In this document: piece by piece, positions 55,061 to 63,953 of the stretch
Position numbering within the stretch: position 1 is the first letter of the stretch
Layout: the number at the start of each line of letters is the position of its first letter
Source: Neoroseomonas soli
Lineage (GTDB): Bacteria; Pseudomonadota; Alphaproteobacteria; Acetobacterales; Acetobacteraceae
Length of the DNA stretch: 64,000 nt
Assembly (NCBI RefSeq): GCF_018129065.1
Contig: NZ_JAAEDM010000004.1
Span: 85,078-149,077 of the forward strand
Direction: 5' to 3'
Position numbers and translations under genes: made by a program
The notes under the pieces: generated by a model
What the model was told of the DNA's origin: nothing
The model's database searches: none
The model's input: the letters and a program-made list of their open reading frames with translations, nothing else

Positions 55061-56062
55061 ATGACCCTGTTCATCGGGCGGCGAGCACTGGTGCGCGGTG
55101 CGGCCGGCGCGGCGTTGTCGGTGCCCCTCATCCACCGTGCCTCGGCGCAGACCACGCTCGAATGGGTGGCGGGCTCGCTCGGTGGCGGCTGGTACACCAT
55201 GGGCGCGGGCGTCGCCTCCCTGATCCGGGAGGAAAACCCGGACATCCAGATCCGCGTCGTGCCGGGCGGCGGCCTCGCCAACCCCACGCGCATCAACAAC
55301 AACCAGTCGCAGATCGGCTGGGGCATCGACGCCTTCTCGGCCTCCGCCGTTCAGGGGATCGAGCCCTACAGCGCCAAGCACGACAAGATCCGCTGCCTCG
55401 GCACCGGCTATTCGCCGACCGAGCACCATTTCCTCCGCCACACCGGCGCAGGGCCCGAGGACATGCGGAGCATCCTCACCCAGCGCAACCTCAGGATAGC
55501 GGTGCCGCAGCGTTCCTCGACCGACGAGATGACGCTGCAGCGCATCCTGCGTTTCCTTGGCACCAGCCCCGACAAGATCCGTTCGGAAGGCGGGCGCTAC
55601 CTGAACGGCTCCTATGCCGACATCGCCGCCGCCTACAATGACGGGCAGGTGGACTACCTCTACGTCGCGCTGGCCAAGCCGGCGGCGATCATGACCGAGA
55701 TCGCACAGGGCCGCCGCGGCGGCCGCATGGTCGCCTTCCCGCAGGACGTGCGCGACCACCTGACGCAGCAATACGCCTATGCGCAGGGCGTGCTGCCGGC
55801 CGGCACCTACCCGCAGCTCATGTCCGGCGAGGTGCCGGTGACGATGATGGATAGCGTCATCCTGGTGCACGAGGGCGTGTCGGCCGAGGTGGTGCAGAAG
55901 ATCACGGCAACGCTCATCAGGAACAAGGGCCAGCGCCTGGCGACGATCCACGGCAGCATGGCCGGCTGGACGCCGGAGCAGGCCGTCGGCTACCGCGGCG
56001 TGCCCTTCCATCCGGGGGCCATCGCCGCCTTCCGCGCGGCCGGCGTCAACCCGCCGGCCTGA
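55061..56062 (+). CDS. TAXI-family TRAP transporter solute-binding protein
   Basis: This 333-residue periplasmic receptor has a signal (RALVRGAAGAALSVPLIHRA) and TAXI landmarks: LGGGWYTMGAGVASLI, the VPGGGLANPTRINNNQSQIGWG block and GGRYLNGSYADIAAAYNDGQVD. ATG 55061 is preceded by AGGAGG. Works with the fused permease 34 bases downstream. Confidence 0.92.
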   Translation: MTLFIGRRALVRGAAGAALSVPLIHRASAQTTLEWVAGSLGGGWYTMGAGVASLIREENPDIQIRVVPGGGLANPTRINNNQSQIGWGIDAFSASAVQGIEPYSAKHDKIRCLGTGYSPTEHHFLRHTGAGPEDMRSILTQRNLRIAVPQRSSTDEMTLQRILRFLGTSPDKIRSEGGRYLNGSYADIAAAYNDGQVDYLYVALAKPAAIMTEIAQGRRGGRMVAFPQDVRDHLTQQYAYAQGVLPAGTYPQLMSGEVPVTMMDSVILVHEGVSAEVVQKITATLIRNKGQRLATIHGSMAGWTPEQAVGYRGVPFHPGAIAAFRAAGVNPPA

Positions 56063-56096
56063 GCCCGGCGCGCCGCGACAGGACAAGGAGAGCGCG

Positions 56097-57995
56097 GTGC
56101 GCGAACTTCCCGGCTGGCTCAGGGGCTCGGTCACCGTCTGGCTGGCCTTCTGGGCGGCCGTGCATCTCTATTTCGGCGGCTTCGGATTCCCCGAGCCGAT
56201 CGAGATGCGCAGCCTGCATCTCCTCGTCTTCACCCCGCCGCTCTTCCTGCTCTACCCCGCCTTCCCGACACGCTCGCCGATGAACCGGCCGAGCATGTTC
56301 GACTGGGCATGGGCAGCGGCCTCGGCGGCGCCGCATCTCTGGGTCTTCGTCAATGCGGGCGCGGTCTCGGACCGCATGGAATACGTCGATCCCTTCACGC
56401 CGGTGATGATGGCGCTCGCCATCACCTGCATGGTGACGATGCTCGAATCGATCCGCCGCGCGGTGGAACCCGGTCTCGCGTGGATGGTGGCGATCTGCCT
56501 GCTCTACATGTTCGTCGGCCACCATCTGCCGGGCGTGCTCAACACGCGCGTCTTCACCACCGCCGAGATCATGGAATCCGCCTGGCTGGTGCCGACGGCG
56601 GGCGGCGTCTACGGGCCGCTGACCGGCATCGTCGCGACCACCATCGCGGTGTTCATCCTGTTCGGCGCCTTCATGCAGGGCAGCGGGACCGGGCGGCTGT
56701 TCTCGAATCTCGGCGCGGCGGTCGCGGGGCGCTACACGGGCGGGCCGGCGAAGGTGGCGGTGATTTCCTCGGGCCTGTTCGGGACCATGAGCGGGTCCTC
56801 CGTCTCCAACGTCATCACCACCGGGGCGATGACGATCCCGCTCATGGTGCGCATCGGCTACAAGCCGGCGGTCGCGGCGGGGATCGAGAGCGCCGCCTCG
56901 GTCGGCGGGGCGCTGATGCCGCCGGTGATGGGCGCGGCCGCCTTCGTGATGGCCGAGATCACCAACATCCCCTACGGCGACATCATCGTCGCCGCGGCGA
57001 TCGGCGCGGTGCTCTACTACTTCGCCATCGTCGCCGCCGTGCATTTCGAGGCCAAGCGCGCCGGCATCAAGCCGATGGCCGCCGCCGACATCCCCGCCTG
57101 GCGGGAAGTCCTGGCCGATATCCACCTCGTGCTGCCGATCGGCCTGCTCGTCCACCTGATGATGGAGCGCTGGAGCGGCAACTTCGCCGCCTTCTGCTCC
57201 ACGCTTGCGATGATCGCGGTCTCCCTGCTGCGCGCGCGCACGCGCATGGGCTGGCGCGCCATCCTGGAAAGCCTGACCAATGCGGGGCTGACCATGGCGC
57301 CGCTCGCGGTTTCCATCGCTGCCTCGGGCGTGGTGGTCTCGGTGCTGACGGCGACAGGGATGGTCGTGGCCTTCGGCGGCATCATCAAGGAATTCGCGGG
57401 CGGCAACCTCGGCCTGCTGCTGATGATGCTGTGCGTGACGGTGCTGGTGCTCGGCCTCGGCATCCCGACGACGCCGTCCTACATCATCGCCGCGGCGATC
57501 GGCGTGCCGCAGGTGCTCGAACTCGGGCGACCGCTCGGCGTGGACATGATGCAGGCGCACCTGTTCATCTTCTACTTCGCGGTCATCGCCGACGCGACGC
57601 CACCCGTCGCCGCCGCCGCCTTCGCCGCCGCGGCCATCGCCAAGGCGAGCCCGACCATCGCCAGCCTGCACGCGTCCCGCTTCGGCATCGCGGGCTTCAC
57701 CGTCGGCTTCGCCTTCATCTACGACCCCGGGATCATGCTGCGCGGCGGGCCGATGGAGATCTTCATGGCCACCGCGATCCAGGTGGTGGCGCTGACGATG
57801 ATCACCTCCGCCTATGCCGGCTACCTGCTGCGACCGATGGGGGTGCCGCTGCGCCTGCTGCTCGGCGGCATCGGGCTCTTCGCCGCCTTCGGGCACATCG
57901 CGCCGGACACGGTCCGGCTGCCGCTTGCCGCGGGCGTGCTCGCCGCCGTGGCGCTGCTTCAATACGCCTCGGGGCGGCGCGCCGCGGCGGCCTGA
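56097..57995 (+). CDS. TRAP transporter fused permease (DctQM type)
   Basis: This 632-residue integral membrane protein has about 14 predicted helices, the 4TM (DctQ-like) and 12TM (DctM-like) parts joined in one chain, as is usual for TAXI systems. GTG 56097 follows AAGGAG by 6 bases. Signature segments are VISSGLFGTMSGSSVSNVIT and VGGALMPPVMGAAAFVMAEI. It uses the sodium or proton gradient for uptake with the receptor upstream. Confidence 0.92.
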   Translation: MRELPGWLRGSVTVWLAFWAAVHLYFGGFGFPEPIEMRSLHLLVFTPPLFLLYPAFPTRSPMNRPSMFDWAWAAASAAPHLWVFVNAGAVSDRMEYVDPFTPVMMALAITCMVTMLESIRRAVEPGLAWMVAICLLYMFVGHHLPGVLNTRVFTTAEIMESAWLVPTAGGVYGPLTGIVATTIAVFILFGAFMQGSGTGRLFSNLGAAVAGRYTGGPAKVAVISSGLFGTMSGSSVSNVITTGAMTIPLMVRIGYKPAVAAGIESAASVGGALMPPVMGAAAFVMAEITNIPYGDIIVAAAIGAVLYYFAIVAAVHFEAKRAGIKPMAAADIPAWREVLADIHLVLPIGLLVHLMMERWSGNFAAFCSTLAMIAVSLLRARTRMGWRAILESLTNAGLTMAPLAVSIAASGVVVSVLTATGMVVAFGGIIKEFAGGNLGLLLMMLCVTVLVLGLGIPTTPSYIIAAAIGVPQVLELGRPLGVDMMQAHLFIFYFAVIADATPPVAAAAFAAAAIAKASPTIASLHASRFGIAGFTVGFAFIYDPGIMLRGGPMEIFMATAIQVVALTMITSAYAGYLLRPMGVPLRLLLGGIGLFAAFGHIAPDTVRLPLAAGVLAAVALLQYASGRRAAAA

Positions 57996-58062
57996 CCTTC
58001 CTTCCGCTCCGGGCACGCGGCGTCTAGTCTCCACCAACCAACGATAAACGGAGGGTAACGTC

Positions 58063-59085
58063 ATGCGTCTTCTGGCTGCCATCGGTGCGGCGCTGCTGGT
58101 CAGCGGCACCGCCATCGCCCAGACCGCTTCCCCAGGGCCCACCCTGTCCGCCGTGCGGTCGCGCGATGCGCTGGTCTGCGGCTCCCATCCCGGTGCGCCG
58201 GGCTTCAGCGTGCTCGACAGCCAGGGCGTCACGCGTGGCCTCGATGCCGATACCTGCCGCGCCGTCGCCGCGGCGGTGCTCGGCGACGCGAGCAAGACCC
58301 GCTGGGTGGTGCTGTCCTCCCAGGCGCGACTGCCGGCGTTGCAGTCGGGCCAGGTGGACCTGCTTTCCCGCACCACGACCTGGACGCAGACGCGCGACAC
58401 CGCGAACGGGCTGAACTTCACCGCGGTGAACTTCTACGACGGGCAGGGCTTCCTCGTGCGGAAGTCCACCAACGTGCAGCGCGCCCGGGACCTCGAGGGC
58501 GCGACCATCTGCGTGACCTCGGGCACCACCAACGAACTCAACCTGTCCGACTGGTCGCGCGCCAACAACGTCCGCGTGCAGCCGCTGGTGTTCGACCAGA
58601 ACGAGGAGACGCGCAACGCCTATGCCTCGGGCCGCTGCGACGCCTTCACGACGGACGCCTCGCAGCTCGCCGGCATCCGCACCGCGCTGCGCAACCCGGA
58701 TGAGCACATCATCCTGGCCGACATCATCTCGAAGGAACCGCTGGCACCCGCCGTGCGCCACGGCGACGACCAGTGGTTCGACATCGTCCGCTGGACCATC
58801 TACGCGCTGATCGAGGCGGAGGAACTCGGCATCACCCAGGCCAATGTGGACGAGATGCTGAACAGCCAGAATCCCTCGATCCGCCGCCTGCTCGGCAATG
58901 CCGGGGACCATGGGCCGCTGATGGGGCTCGACCGCCGCTGGGCCTACAACGCCATCAAGGCGGTCGGGAACTACGGCGAGATCTTCGAACGCAACCTCGG
59001 CCGCGGCTCGCCGATCGGGCTGCCGCGCGGGGTCAACGACCTGTGGACCCGCGGCGGACTGATGTACGCCATGCCGATCCGCTGA
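58063..59085 (+). CDS. General amino acid ABC transporter-like binding protein (AapJ type)
   Basis: This 340-residue periplasmic SBP_bac_3 protein has a signal peptide (RLLAAIGAALLVSGTAIA) and the AapJ/BztA landmarks: LVCGSHPGAPGFSVLDSQG, DLLSRTTTWTQTRD, and the FNEQNEETRNAYASGRCDAF-like VFDQNEETRNAYASGRC segment. ATG 58063 follows GGAGGG. No aapQ, aapM or aapP permease or ATPase is nearby, so it must share partners encoded elsewhere. Confidence 0.9.
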   Translation: MRLLAAIGAALLVSGTAIAQTASPGPTLSAVRSRDALVCGSHPGAPGFSVLDSQGVTRGLDADTCRAVAAAVLGDASKTRWVVLSSQARLPALQSGQVDLLSRTTTWTQTRDTANGLNFTAVNFYDGQGFLVRKSTNVQRARDLEGATICVTSGTTNELNLSDWSRANNVRVQPLVFDQNEETRNAYASGRCDAFTTDASQLAGIRTALRNPDEHIILADIISKEPLAPAVRHGDDQWFDIVRWTIYALIEAEELGITQANVDEMLNSQNPSIRRLLGNAGDHGPLMGLDRRWAYNAIKAVGNYGEIFERNLGRGSPIGLPRGVNDLWTRGGLMYAMPIR

Positions 59086-59166
59086 TCAGCCCAGCCAGCC
59101 GAACAGGTTCAGCAGGATGATGACTGTGATCGGCACGCCAAGCAGCCACAACACCATCGACTTCAT
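59086..59166 (-). CDS. 26-residue single-helix membrane protein
   Basis: The ATG at 59166 is preceded by AGGAGAGG eight bases upstream, a very strong ribosome site. The peptide reads MKSMVLWLLGVPITVIILL then NLFGWLG and stops at 59086, directly after the stop of the convergent AapJ-like gene. It is one transmembrane helix with a proline kink (GVP). Similar short membrane peptides are found in alphaproteobacteria without known role. Short enough to be easily missed. Confidence 0.72.
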   Translation of the reverse strand: MKSMVLWLLGVPITVIILLNLFGWLG

Positions 59167-59244
59167 CTGACCTCTCCTCCGCACGATGCGTATCGTGCGG
59201 AGCAACGCGGCACCGGGTGCGGAGGTTGCACCCGGCCCTGCGGC

Positions 59245-60498
59245 TCAGCGCCGCTCGTAGATCAGCCGGGCGCGGATGGTGCCCGGCAGCGCGCGGAAGC
59301 CTTCGAGGATGTCCTCGGCCTCCTTTCGCGCCTCCTCGCTGTCCACCACCACGTAACCGATCGAACCCTGGGTCTGGTAGTACTGCGCCGAGACGTTGAG
59401 CCCGCGCTTGGCGAAGCCCTCGTTGATGCGGGACAGGATGCCCGGCGCGTCGCGGTGGATATGCGTCCAGCGCGCGCCGGTCGGCCGCGCCGGCAACTGC
59501 ACCTGCGGGAAGTTCACCGCGCCGAAGGTGGCGCCGCTGTCGGAATACTCGACCAGCTTGCGCGCGACCTCCTCGCCGATGCGCCACTGCGCCTCTCCGG
59601 TCGAACCGCCGATATGCGGCGTCAGGATGACGTTCGGCAGACCCTGCAGCGGGGAGACGAAGCGCTCGTCCTTGCCCGAGGGCTCGACCGGGAAGACATC
59701 CACCGCCGCACCCAGGATGTGCCCCTCGCGCAGCGCCTTCGCCAGCGCATCGAGGTCCACCACCGTGCCGCGCGCATTGTTGATCACCACCGCGCCCTTC
59801 TTCATGGCGCGGATCTCGGCCTCCCCGATCATGTCCCTGGTGTCGGGTGTCTCGGGCACGTGCAGGGTGACGACATCGGCCTCGGCCAGCAGCGCGTGCA
59901 GGGAGGTCATCGGCTGCGCGTTGCCGTGCGGCAGCTTGCCCGTGTGGTCCCAGTAGATGACGCGCATGCCGAAGGATTCCGCCAGCACCGACAACTGGCT
60001 GCCGATGTTGCCGTAGCCGACGATGCCGAGCGTCTTGCCGCGCACCTCCCAGGAATTTTCGGCCGACTTGATCCACTCGCCGCGATGCGTCGCACCCGAC
60101 TTGAACGGGATGCCGCGCATGAGCATGACGATCTCGCCGAGCGTCAGTTCCGCCACCGAGCGCGTGTTGGAGAAGGGCGCGTTGAACACGGGAATGCCGC
60201 GCATCGCCGCCGCTTCGAGCGCCACCTGGTTGGTGCCGATGCAGAAGCAGCCGATGGCGAAGAGGCGGTCGGCGGCGGCCAGCACCTCCTCCGTCACCTG
60301 GGTGCGGGACCGGATGCCGAGGATGTGCACACCCTTCAGCGCCTTGATGAGCGCCGGGCCGTCCAGGGCCTTGGCCTCCCGCCTGACCGTCGCGTAGCCG
60401 GCATCGGCCAGGCGCTCGACGGCGCTGTCGGAGATCCCCTCCAGCAGGAGGATGCGGATCTTGTCCTTGGGAAGCGAGAGGCGGGCAGGGGACATCAT
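59245..60498 (-). CDS. serA: D-3-phosphoglycerate dehydrogenase
   Basis: This 417-residue enzyme oxidises 3-phosphoglycerate to start serine synthesis. NAD-binding GIVGYGNIGSQLSVLAESFG, active-site Arg in NNARGTVVD, Glu in PETPDTRDM and His in LTPHIGGST are present. A C-terminal ACT domain (HRDAPGILSRINEGFAKRG) gives serine feedback inhibition. Length matches the 410-residue E. coli type. ATG at 60498 or 60495. Confidence 0.95.
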   Translation of the reverse strand: MMSPARLSLPKDKIRILLLEGISDSAVERLADAGYATVRREAKALDGPALIKALKGVHILGIRSRTQVTEEVLAAADRLFAIGCFCIGTNQVALEAAAMRGIPVFNAPFSNTRSVAELTLGEIVMLMRGIPFKSGATHRGEWIKSAENSWEVRGKTLGIVGYGNIGSQLSVLAESFGMRVIYWDHTGKLPHGNAQPMTSLHALLAEADVVTLHVPETPDTRDMIGEAEIRAMKKGAVVINNARGTVVDLDALAKALREGHILGAAVDVFPVEPSGKDERFVSPLQGLPNVILTPHIGGSTGEAQWRIGEEVARKLVEYSDSGATFGAVNFPQVQLPARPTGARWTHIHRDAPGILSRINEGFAKRGLNVSAQYYQTQGSIGYVVVDSEEARKEAEDILEGFRALPGTIRARLIYERR

Positions 60499-60646
60499 GG
60501 GACGCCAGGTGGGGGTCGGGGCGCGCTACCTGCCCCGCCGCGGGCGCGCGCACAAGGGGGCGCGCCGAAGCCGCGAATGCAGACGTTGCGCAAGCGGGCG
60601 CATGCTGCGCTACAGTTCTCCACGGCAGAACGGAGAGGGCCTTTCG

Positions 60647-61312
60647 ATGGGCGACGCGCGCTATGTCTTCAACAAATACGTCCAGCACGTCCTGAACAAC
60701 GTCAATTCGACCGCCAGCATGTCCTTCAAGCCGGACAGCGCCTGGGTCATGAAATTGTCCTCGCTCTACATCATCGGCAATACGAAGGGCGCGACCGAGT
60801 GTTTCATCGACGCGCATGGTGGCAATTACTCCGCCGACTACGTCCTCGATAACCAGAGCTTCAGGGTTCCGGCGGGCATAAATGTCCGCTTCTTCCAGCC
60901 CGCCGGCTACGCCTTCGGCTGCTTCAAGTCGGAATTGCGGAGCGGCGCGCCGCAGCAGCACGGCGGCACCGCCGACCAGGACTACACTGGCGGCGACGAT
61001 TGCCCCAACTACATGCTGACGAAGTTCCAGGGCCGCCATTCCGGCGCGGACGCGCAGGCGATCCAGGACCAGGAGATCGACTACCAGGGCTTCCAGGATA
61101 TCGCCCAGGATGCCGGCATCGTGCTCGTGACGGTGCGCAACCGCTGGTTCCATGCGGGCATCACGCTGAAATCCGCGATCCATGACATCCACAAGGCGCT
61201 GCCCGACATCACCACCTTCAACTGCATGTTCTGCCGCGTGGACGACACCACCGCGGGCCTCGCGCAGGTGACGTGGAACGCCTCCCCGAGCACCGGGGGC
61301 AACTGGTACTGA
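60647..61312 (+). CDS. Unknown protein resembling the putative adhesin Stv domain
   Basis: This 221-residue protein of unknown role starts at ATG 60647 with GGAG upstream. Residues ~38-95 (YIIGNTKGATECFIDAHGG, then VPAGINVRFFQPAGYAFG) resemble the Stv domain described as a putative adhesin or effector. A second half contains FQGRHSGADAQAIQDQEI and cysteines, including NCMFCRVDD. No signal peptide. Moderate codon bias. Family assignment is from memory of the pattern and is not firm. Confidence 0.5.
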   Translation: MGDARYVFNKYVQHVLNNVNSTASMSFKPDSAWVMKLSSLYIIGNTKGATECFIDAHGGNYSADYVLDNQSFRVPAGINVRFFQPAGYAFGCFKSELRSGAPQQHGGTADQDYTGGDDCPNYMLTKFQGRHSGADAQAIQDQEIDYQGFQDIAQDAGIVLVTVRNRWFHAGITLKSAIHDIHKALPDITTFNCMFCRVDDTTAGLAQVTWNASPSTGGNWY

Positions 61313-61641
61313 CGCCGCCGTCCCGGCGCTTGCGCTGCGCCGCGCTGCATGTTGCGGGCGGCGTGGGCGGGCGTCGCACGGCGATGCTTCATGGATGCGG
61401 CCTGTCTTGCCGACCGGGCGGATCGTATCCTCCGCTCGCTGCGCCCGGTCACCGGCATCGCCTGGGCCGGCACGTCCTTCGACGTCATCGGCCGGGCAGC
61501 CGGCCCGATCCGTTGAAGACCCGCAATCCATGCCTCGCCGGCGAGCAATCATCCGCCCACGGCGGCCTGATCCCCGCACCCTTTCCTCCCCACCGTCGAA
61601 ACGCGGGAGGAGCACCCTGGCCCCATCCGACGAGGCACGAC
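61313..61641. other. Intergenic region upstream of the HIUase-like gene
   Basis: No gene is supported here. The GC-rich sequence shows no strong palindrome. The last part (61595-61640), GGGAGGAG and GAGG, could include a ribosome binding site and promoter for the plus-strand gene at 61642. Confidence 0.35.
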
Positions 61642-62004
61642 ATGGCAGGCAACGGACCCGGCTCGCTCTCCACCCAGGTGCTGAACACCGCCGAGGGCAT
61701 CCCCGCCGAGGGCGTGCGCGTCGAACTCTGGCGCATGGACCCCGAACCGGCCCAGGTGATCGAGACCGTCACCAACGCCGATGGCCGCACGAGCGCCCCG
61801 CTGCTGTCGCCCGACACCTTCCGCGCCGGGCGCTACGAGCTGCATTTCCACCTCGGCGCCTATTTCACCGCGCGCGGCATCGCGCCGGAACCGCTCTTCC
61901 TCGATGTCGTGAAGGTCGATGTGGGACTGGCGGACGGGCGCGGGCCCTACCTCGTGCCGCTGCTCTGTTCGCCCTGGTCCTACACGACCTATCGCGGGTC
62001 CTGA
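61642..62004 (+). CDS. Transthyretin/5-hydroxyisourate hydrolase-fold protein lacking two catalytic His
   Basis: This 120-residue protein keeps the HIUase/transthyretin fold: LSTQVLNTAEG at the start, NADGRT with Arg49, and the closing YRGS (117-120). Two family catalytic histidines are replaced: HVL is QVL (Gln12) and HVPLL is LVPLL (Leu104). The hydrolase reaction is therefore doubtful; it may be a binding protein or an altered enzyme. Not next to other purine genes. ATG 61642 with GAGG upstream. Confidence 0.75.
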   Translation: MAGNGPGSLSTQVLNTAEGIPAEGVRVELWRMDPEPAQVIETVTNADGRTSAPLLSPDTFRAGRYELHFHLGAYFTARGIAPEPLFLDVVKVDVGLADGRGPYLVPLLCSPWSYTTYRGS

Positions 62005-62008
62005 CCGT

Positions 62009-62686
62009 TCAGCGCAGGCTCCGCGCCCGGTCGGCCGTCAGCATCGCGTCGAGGTCGGTCAGCACGTCGCCCGGCAGGCCGAAGCCGCGCAGATGCGCGA
62101 TCAGCGCCCCGGCGAGGCCGAGATTCCCGCCCTCCTCCTCGTCCGGCAGGCTGTCATAGCCGTCGAAGCCGGTCGCCTTGCCGACCGAGAAATAGGTCGC
62201 CATCCGCGCCGGCTTGGCGCGCGGGCCGAGCGCGTCGTTGCGCGCCACCATCGCCTTCTCGAGCGTCCGGCCGGCGGCCATGTTGCTCTCCGGCGGCACC
62301 GCCAGCATCCGGACATAGGCAAGGCCGCCGAGCCGCCCAGCGCCCTTGGGGAAGACATGGTCGATCTGCACGTCGGCGCCCTCCAGCCCGGACGCGCCGA
62401 GTTCCCGCACGGCGAAGCGCTCGAAGGCACGGCGATAGCCGGTCTTCTCCGGCGCCAGCCAGAGTTCCGGCACGCGGGCCGCGTCATCCGGCCGCCAGAC
62501 GAAGCCCTCCGAGAGCGAGAGGTCGGGGGCCACCTCCAGCCGCCCGCCCTGCCGCCACAGCCCGCCCTGCGGCGCGCCGCCCAGGCCGTCGAGCGTCTGC
62601 ACCCCGATCCAGGCCTCGTTGCCGCCGGAGGCGCAGAACTGCGCGACGAAGTCGCCGATCTGGCGGGTCACCCAGGATGGTCGCAT
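62009..62686 (-). CDS. Unknown protein with HNH-like DHVFP motif
   Basis: I do not recognise a family for this 225-residue protein. From ATG 62686 it contains VQIDHVFPKGAG (109-116) and, 20 residues on, AVPPESNMAAGR, the D-H-x-x-P ... N spacing seen in some HNH nucleases. No signal peptide. Convergent with the HIUase-fold gene, four bases between stops. Function open. Confidence 0.6.
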   Translation of the reverse strand: MRPSWVTRQIGDFVAQFCASGGNEAWIGVQTLDGLGGAPQGGLWRQGGRLEVAPDLSLSEGFVWRPDDAARVPELWLAPEKTGYRRAFERFAVRELGASGLEGADVQIDHVFPKGAGRLGGLAYVRMLAVPPESNMAAGRTLEKAMVARNDALGPRAKPARMATYFSVGKATGFDGYDSLPDEEEGGNLGLAGALIAHLRGFGLPGDVLTDLDAMLTADRARSLR

Positions 62687-62753
62687 GGCGGGTCGCTCCG
62701 TCCGATTCCGGCGCCACCCTGCCACACGTCATGGTTGAGCGCCGTGAGGCGCT

Positions 62754-63953
62754 TCACACCCTGACCAGCCCTCCCAACGGGTCGGCCGCGTCGCTTCCCG
62801 GGAAGGCGCGGGCGACAGCCGGCGCGGAAAGCCGCAGGTGGTCGCGCAACAGCCCCTTGGCGACGCTGCGCAGATCCGTGGTCGGCGCCAGGTCGCGATC
62901 CTGGAACAGGGCATCCGGCCCAAGCCCGGGCCAATCCCCGCCGACGCGCCCCCCCGTCACGGCCCCGCCCAGGACGAAGGCGACCCCGCCGGTGCCGTGA
63001 TCCGTCCCGGCCGTTCCGTTCACCCGCACCGTGCGCCCGAACTCCGTCACCACCAGCACGGCGGTGCGGCGCCAGTGCCCGCCCAGCGCCTCCTTCAGCG
63101 CGGCGAGGCCCTCGTCCAACTGCGCGAGCGGCCCGTTCAGCCGGTTCACCTGCTGCGCATGCGTATCCCAGCCGGTCAGCTCGAAGGCGGCGACGCGCGG
63201 GCCGTTGGCCTCGGACATCAGCCGCCCGGCGGTCAGGGCGAGGGCACGGAAGGCACCGCCGGGCTGCGGCCGCGGCATCCCCGGCGCGCCGAGGGTGGTG
63301 GCCGCGAAGCCGCGCGCCGCCAGCGCCTCGGCGATCGCCGGGCCGGTCACCGGGTCGGCGGCATTCAGTTCCGCCACGCGGGCCAGCAGGTCGGGCGCCG
63401 GCATCCCGCCGCCGCGCGGGGCGTAGTTGCCGACCGGCGTCGGCCCGCGCATCAGCAGCGGCATGTCGGTGCCGACCGCGAGCCCCGCATGCTGCGCCCC
63501 CGGTCGATCCGGGAAGACGGCGAGGGCGCGGTTGAGCCAGCCACTCGCCAGCCGCTGGTCGGCGCCCGACTCCAGCATGTCCTGGGCGTCGAAATGGCTG
63601 CGGGTGCGCCAGTTGCCGGCGACGGCGTGCAGGATCAGCGCCTCGTTCGTCGCGTACATGGCGTGCAGGTTCGGCATGCGCGGATGCAGGCCGAAGCGGC
63701 CGCCGAGGTCGAGCAACCCGCCCTCCTGCCCCGGCTCCGGCAGGGCGAGGGGGCCGCGCAACTCGCCGAAGGCGGCATCGGCATAGGGCTGCACGGCGAA
63801 CAATCCATCCAGCCCGCCACGCAGCAGCACCACGGCGAAGCGCGCCTCCCCCGGCGCCTGGGCGAAGGCGACGCGGGCGCGGGGCAGGGTCAGCGCGGCG
63901 GCCAGGCCCAGCAGGGCGGCGCGGCGGCCGAAGGCGGGCAGGTGGGCGCTCAT
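62754..63953 (-). CDS. DUF1501-family secreted protein
   Basis: This 399-residue protein has a Tat-like signal (FGRRAALLGLAAALTL) and the DUF1501 landmarks: VVLLRGGLDGLFAVQPYAD, HAVAGNWRTRSHFDAQDMLE, ELTGWDTHAQQVNRL, TEFGRTVRVNGTAGTDHGTGG. These alkaline-phosphatase-fold-related proteins are paired with DUF1800 genes in many bacteria. Function unknown. Start overlaps the DUF1800 stop (ATGA). Confidence 0.9.
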   Translation of the reverse strand: MSAHLPAFGRRAALLGLAAALTLPRARVAFAQAPGEARFAVVLLRGGLDGLFAVQPYADAAFGELRGPLALPEPGQEGGLLDLGGRFGLHPRMPNLHAMYATNEALILHAVAGNWRTRSHFDAQDMLESGADQRLASGWLNRALAVFPDRPGAQHAGLAVGTDMPLLMRGPTPVGNYAPRGGGMPAPDLLARVAELNAADPVTGPAIAEALAARGFAATTLGAPGMPRPQPGGAFRALALTAGRLMSEANGPRVAAFELTGWDTHAQQVNRLNGPLAQLDEGLAALKEALGGHWRRTAVLVVTEFGRTVRVNGTAGTDHGTGGVAFVLGGAVTGGRVGGDWPGLGPDALFQDRDLAPTTDLRSVAKGLLRDHLRLSAPAVARAFPGSDAADPLGGLVRV

